Shown here: positions 59,386 to 64,000 of the stretch, one piece after another
Layout of the letters: every line of letters starts with the position of its first letter
How positions within the stretch are numbered: the stretch's first letter is position 1
DNA from: Amorphophallus konjac
Taxonomy: Eukaryota; Streptophyta; Magnoliopsida; Alismatales; Araceae
Assembly: GCA_022559845.1 (NCBI GenBank)
Contig: CM040125.1
Span: 328,855,829 to 328,919,828, forward strand
Length of the DNA: 64,000 bases
Direction: 5' to 3'
Notes under the pieces: model-generated
Seen by the model: only the letters and a program-made list of their open reading frames with translations
Told to the model about the DNA's origin: nothing
Database searches by the model: none
Position numbers and translations under genes: made by a program

Positions 59386-62300
59386 TGTTAGGGTGCTAGG
59401 CCCAGATACAGAGGGGGGGGTGAATGTATCCCTTTATGAATAATGGCCAAATAAAAACTTGGATGCTAGAGATAGACACAGAATAGAACCAATTCGATTC
59501 AACTCAAATACAAACACTTGGAGCGCGCCTATTCAAGCATCTAGAGGAAGCAAAGCAAACAATCAGACCACTGCACAAGAGATTTTTAGGTGGTTCGGTC
59601 CACAGACCTACATCCACCCCTCACTCCCAACCGGAGTGAGGCTTCCACTAGCACAAGCTAGAAACCTGCAGACTCAGTCTACGAACAAGGTGCTGCCACA
59701 CAGCTTGACCAGGGGAACAACCTCCCCTCTTACTCCCAACCGGAGGGACACCCCAAGTGACTCCCAGTCACTTGGAAACTAGAGGTCGAAGACCTCTCTT
59801 CCTCCAGACCAGGAGGGACCCCTGGACTTGCAACCCACAAGCCCAGTACTGGAGATCAGATCTCCCTTCTCCTGAGTCCACAGGAGGAACCCGACCTCAG
59901 TCTAGAGGATCGGAAGTACAAAGGTAATTAGAAAACAAAGGAAAGCAATAAACGAAAATAACACAGCAATCAGAAGGCTGTTAAAGATGAAAACACAGAT
60001 GTGGCTCTCAACGGAGCTGACTGGCCTGGATCTGATCCACGGTCCAGTAGGAACTAGTCTTCAGATGAAGCTTCTTCTTTCTCTTCCTTTTTCTTCTCTA
60101 CTTCCTTCTCTCACTCGCGAGCTCTCTCTCTTTCTCTTTTTACTTCTACTGCTTCTCTCACTCTGCCACTCTTCTTTTTCTTCTTCTTCTCTACTCACTG
60201 GATCGAGAATACTCTGCTGCTCTCAGACTAGATGTATAGACTTTTCTCCTTTTCTTTCGATCAGTCTTCTTTAGTGGAAGAAGGCTCGTATATATAGCAG
60301 CAGCAGCAGCCCCTGGGCGAGTGGCTTCCACGTTTTCTCGCCCAAGGAATTCGCCAGATCCGAGGCAGCTTCATCCAGGTGTTAGCATCTGCATACCTCG
60401 TCCTCCTGGGATCACAAGCCAGGTCATCAATCTCGGTAAGAATCCTTGTGAGGATGAATGCATTATCAGAACAGGAGAGTGTGTAGACTTAGGCCTTCTG
60501 TTCAAGACAAAAACCAATGTACAGACTTCATGCTGTACAGACTTGATGTTGATCAAAATACCTTTGGACATCAGCCCAAGGCGTCAACGTTTCCAACGTG
60601 CAGCGTCACCTCAGCTCCTCAAGCGAGATGCTCACGCCCTTACCAACTGGCCAATGCGTCAACGCATCCAGTGTCAGCGTCGACGCAGTGAACAAGACAG
60701 GTGATGAACAATGCATGCACTAGCTTTACCAATGTGTAGACTTCACAAAGCTCAGCCACTGTATAGACTTCACGAAGCTCAACCAGTGTATAGACTTCAA
60801 TGCAGAAACCAAGGCTGTATGGACTTCAGACTTGGACGTATGACCTGTGAGCGATGTATACACTTGGCCCTTGAAGGATGTACAGACTAGAAGGAATGAA
60901 GCCCACGATGTATAGACTTGAAGATTGAAGGCGATGTACAAACTTTGATGTAAGACGCAGAATGAGACGCTGAAGTCTGTATAGAGTTTGATGACTGAAG
61001 CATGAACAGTACGCCAACATATGGACTTGGCCAAAGCGTGGGGAAAGCCCCCAATGTGTAGACTTCCAATGTGAATGAAACACTGTACAGACTTGCTCAA
61101 ACAGTCCGATGTATGGACTTGGAATTCCAACAGAAGAATGTATAGACTTTATGAGAATGTAGCAGCCAGTGTATGGACTTGCAGTCTTGTACAGACTAGC
61201 CAGTGTATAGACTAGACGAGCATGCAGCACACAATGTGCAGACTTCGTGCAGTGTATGGACTTCATGCAATGCAAAGCAGACCAAAGTACAGACTTCCTA
61301 GATGCTTCAAGACCATGCACATCAAATGTCTAGACATCACAAGGTGAACGGCTGTACATACTTCCTATGTAAAGATAGCTGCTGTACAGACTTGTTGAAG
61401 TGTGAAGGAGTTGAGTGTATAGACTTCACGATGTGAAGACTTGTCAAGGATAGCAGGCCGATGTATAGACTTGAGCGAATCAAGGTCTGTAGAGACTTGA
61501 AGATCATTCAGCGACCAATGTATAGACTTTCCAATGGAACGGCTGTACAGACTTGAAATAATGGAAGACAGCGAGTGTATAGACTTTGAAGTGCAACGTA
61601 GGTAAAGGCTTCCAATGCATAGACTTTGAAGTTCACTGAATGATGTTCAGACTTTGTTCCACCGACCAGTGTATTGACTTTGCAAGCGTGAGACGCTGGA
61701 TAAGACGGTGGATGTACAGACTTTAGGTGAAGGCATGAAACAATCTCTAAGACGATGAAGTCTGTATAGACTTTGCAGTGAATGGATGCTCAGTGAGACG
61801 CAAGTTGAGACGATGCAGTGTACAGACTTCATGTAATGCATGCAGACGTTTGAACAATAGAATGTGCAGACTTTGCCATGAGACGCTGAACAAGACGCTC
61901 CAATGAATAGACTAGCTGGATGCACTGTAGACAATGTATAGACTTTGAAGGCTAACAGGCGTCCTCAGTGTACAGACTTGGGCTGTATAGACTTTGACTC
62001 AAATGTGCATATGAGACGCTGAATAAGACAATTCACTGTATAGACTTAGCCTAAGACAATGCATGAGACGGACGGTGTATAGACTTGCGTTACGGAAGCA
62101 ATGTATAGACTTGAGATGCACTAAGACGATGACTGTTCAGACTTTGGCAATGTGCAGACTTAGGACAGCAGCTAAGCATGTGTGTATTATGTGAGAGTGT
62201 ATACACTTGAAAGCAACATATAGCCAAGTATGAACAACGTGAGAGTGTATACACTTCAAACTATTGAACACAAGAACAATGTATATACTTCATGAACAGA

Positions 62301-62765
62301 CGATGTACTTACTTGGAATTGATGCATGCTGTGCAATGTACATACTTGAAATCATGCAGGCTGATGTGCAGACTTCAGTTGAACCCAACCGAAGAGTGTA
62401 TACACGACACTTATCTGGGGGGTCGACCCATCTAGAAAGGGGTCGGCCCACACTATGCTGACTGTGATGTATGAATGCTTTATGCAGCAGATAACATGGC
62501 TACATCAAATATGCAATGCAAATGCTTTATGATCTGATAAACTAACAGAACAGCAATGCAATGCTTTGATAAACAGGCTGAACATCAGAATGACTGAACA
62601 TATGAAGATGACTTATTTCAGGAGGATGACTCACAGTAGCTCACATCAAACACCAATCATCAAAACCAAATCAATCATCAAAACAGAACATCAATGCATG
62701 GTGACTCACAGTGTATGACTCACATCAAAACCAATCATCAAAACCATAGAGGCACAACCGCAACA
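59386..62765 (-). repeat. 3' LTR of element C (3380 bp)
   Basis: Plus-strand ends are TGTTAGGGTGCTAGGCCC and CACAACCGCAACA. TATA box at 60289-60296 and hairpin string at about 59592-59895, with fewer stems than A and B. The AUG-UAG is at 59608-59613. U3 is dominated by the AAGTCTATACA array and lacks the ACTTCGTGT array. Confidence 0.92.
60480..62410 (-). repeat. GTATAGACTT short-motif array (~54 copies) in U3 of C
   Basis: By line-by-line count, about 54 boxes of the form TGTA(T/C)(A/G)GACTT lie in 1.9 kb, at irregular 15-60 bp spacing. A second box, GAGACGCTGAA followed by AAGAC, recurs at 60964, 61691, 61881 and 62014. Confidence 0.9.
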
Positions 62766-64000
62766 ATCTCCCCCTTTTTGATGATGGCAACTCTACACAG
62801 TGAGTCAATCTGATGGTGAGTCAATCTGATGACTCAAACTATTCTCCCCCTTTGACTTCATCAAAAAGAAAATAGTTTGAGAAATTATAGCATGTATAAA
62901 AATTCAGACAATTTCTCCCCCTTTAGGAGTTTCAGCAAAAACATGAGTTAGAGATGATCAAAATGAACCTGCATGCACTTATTGAATGATATTCTCCCTC
63001 TTTGGCAAACAATCTCCCCCTTTGGTATAATCAAAATGAACCATGGGAAGGGGTGAATGCAGATGCAGATACCAGAATGCAAGAACATAATTCTCCCCCT
63101 TTAAGAGTTTCTATGCACCATGATGCATATGACATGAAAGCTCCCCCTGAATAGATGCCAATTGATATGCATGTGTTGCATGACTCCAAATTGATATTGT
63201 TGAGAAAGAGACCACAGAGGCAGTTCAGGTCAATGAATTAAGGACAGTGAGCAGAAAGGGTTCAAATAAGCAGATTTACAAATAAGCTCCAAACAGAAAT
63301 AATTCAACAAGATTTTCAAGGAGATATCAATCTCATAAATCCAAAACATAATTTTTCAAAGTCTTCCATTATAGGGGCTTATGAATGAGCTTTTTGAACA
63401 GCATGGTTTAAACATGATGTATGCAGAGTTTATCAATAAAATTCTATATTGATATCTAAAACCATGTTTTAATAAAAATGAACCAAGCCCTCATATTTAT
63501 CTTGATTGTCCTCCCTTTGTCTTACACAATCAAATTTATTGACTTCTTTCAGAATTACATGCACTAGTATTGAGATTAAGCAATTATGAAGTCATATTAT
63601 TTTGTCTAGGGATGTAGCAATTTGATTTTAGCATCAATATTCAAATATTGAGATATGTTCAACAATTTTTCATGCTACAAATTTTACGAGCAGTCTAGTT
63701 CAGTGCACACCTTGTAACTAGAGAATATACCTTGATCAGAGGCCAATATCCTTAAGCACTTAGTGTGACTAACTGTCATGCTATATATGAACAGAGATAG
63801 CATTTACACATCATGACACACTCCAAATCATTTCTTGATGAGTGAGTTGTATTTCTCAGTGTGCATGTCATTGCTCTACCTAAATTTTAATGAATTCTTA
63901 ATCAGAGTTAACTATGGTACCTCATGACACAGTCCTTTGGACATGTGTTTCTCAGTAACCAAGGTCATTGCTCTGACAGATATTACCCTTTAGACTTTTC
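62766..64000 (-). other. Polypurine tracts and non-coding tail of C
   Basis: ATCTCCCCCTTTTT at 62766 adjoins the LTR. Further CTCCCCCTTT tracts lie at about 62845, 62912, 63013, 63094 and 63140. No ORF of note. CATTGCTCTG boxes (near 63870 and 63968) match those in B. Confidence 0.8.

Larger units (their letters stand above)
59386..64000 (-). mobile_element. Copia-like element C (Sirevirus-like), right part outside window
   Basis: The 3' LTR (59386-62765), polypurine tract (62766) and 1.2 kb of internal tail are visible. The tail from about 63320 is nearly the same as 36870-37560 in B, so a B-like Gag is expected to the right. The left flank taccc (59381-59385) should recur after the unseen 5' LTR. 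Confidence 0.9.

Overview
This window is intergenic, transposon-packed DNA from a plant nuclear genome; I see no convincing host gene. The evidence is the set of element families: Ty3/gypsy elements with a Tekay/Del-type chromodomain, Tat-lineage gypsy pol with two RNase H domains, Copia elements with Sirevirus-like traits (3 kb LTRs, initiator-tRNA-Met primer sites, repeated AGGGGGAG tracts) and a plant-type LINE tail. The species cannot be named from the sequence.

The layout is a nest. The oldest layer is a Tat-like gag-only element (O, plus strand, about 8516-50419, both ends outside or cut off). It carries a decayed double gag (9040-12061), a 3 kb tail of ~30-bp minisatellite, and one LTR starting at 26503. 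Four elements have entered O: Tekay-1 (minus, 1-8515, cut by the window), Copia-like A (plus, 15355-26107), Tat element T (minus, 27013-47034) and Tekay-2 (minus, 50420 to beyond the window). T contains Copia-like B (minus, 33019-43750, perfect TSD). Tekay-2 contains a truncated LINE (54796-55275) and Copia-like C (minus, 59386 to beyond the window).

Ages fit the nesting. By eye, the 3003-bp LTRs of A differ at about 44 sites (1.5%) with no indel. The 784-bp LTRs of T differ at about 29 sites (3.7%). The gypsy polyproteins are broken by in-frame stops, most of which fit C-to-T change, but T keeps an open 935-codon RT-RNaseH-RNaseH-integrase frame. T also carries an antisense ORF between pol and the 3' LTR.

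A, B and O encode Gag only, and what is visible of C looks the same, so they would need enzymes supplied in trans. A, B and C share what I consider the most interesting feature here. After the TATA box comes a leader of roughly 0.7-0.9 kb without any AUG: first a purine-rich tract, then up to about 19 small hairpins in a row. It ends in a two-tier hairpin that holds an AUG-UAG start-stop. Stems are kept by paired changes between families, and whole hairpins are gained or lost. Upstream of the TATA box, the U3 consists of dense short-motif arrays that differ between these relatives.
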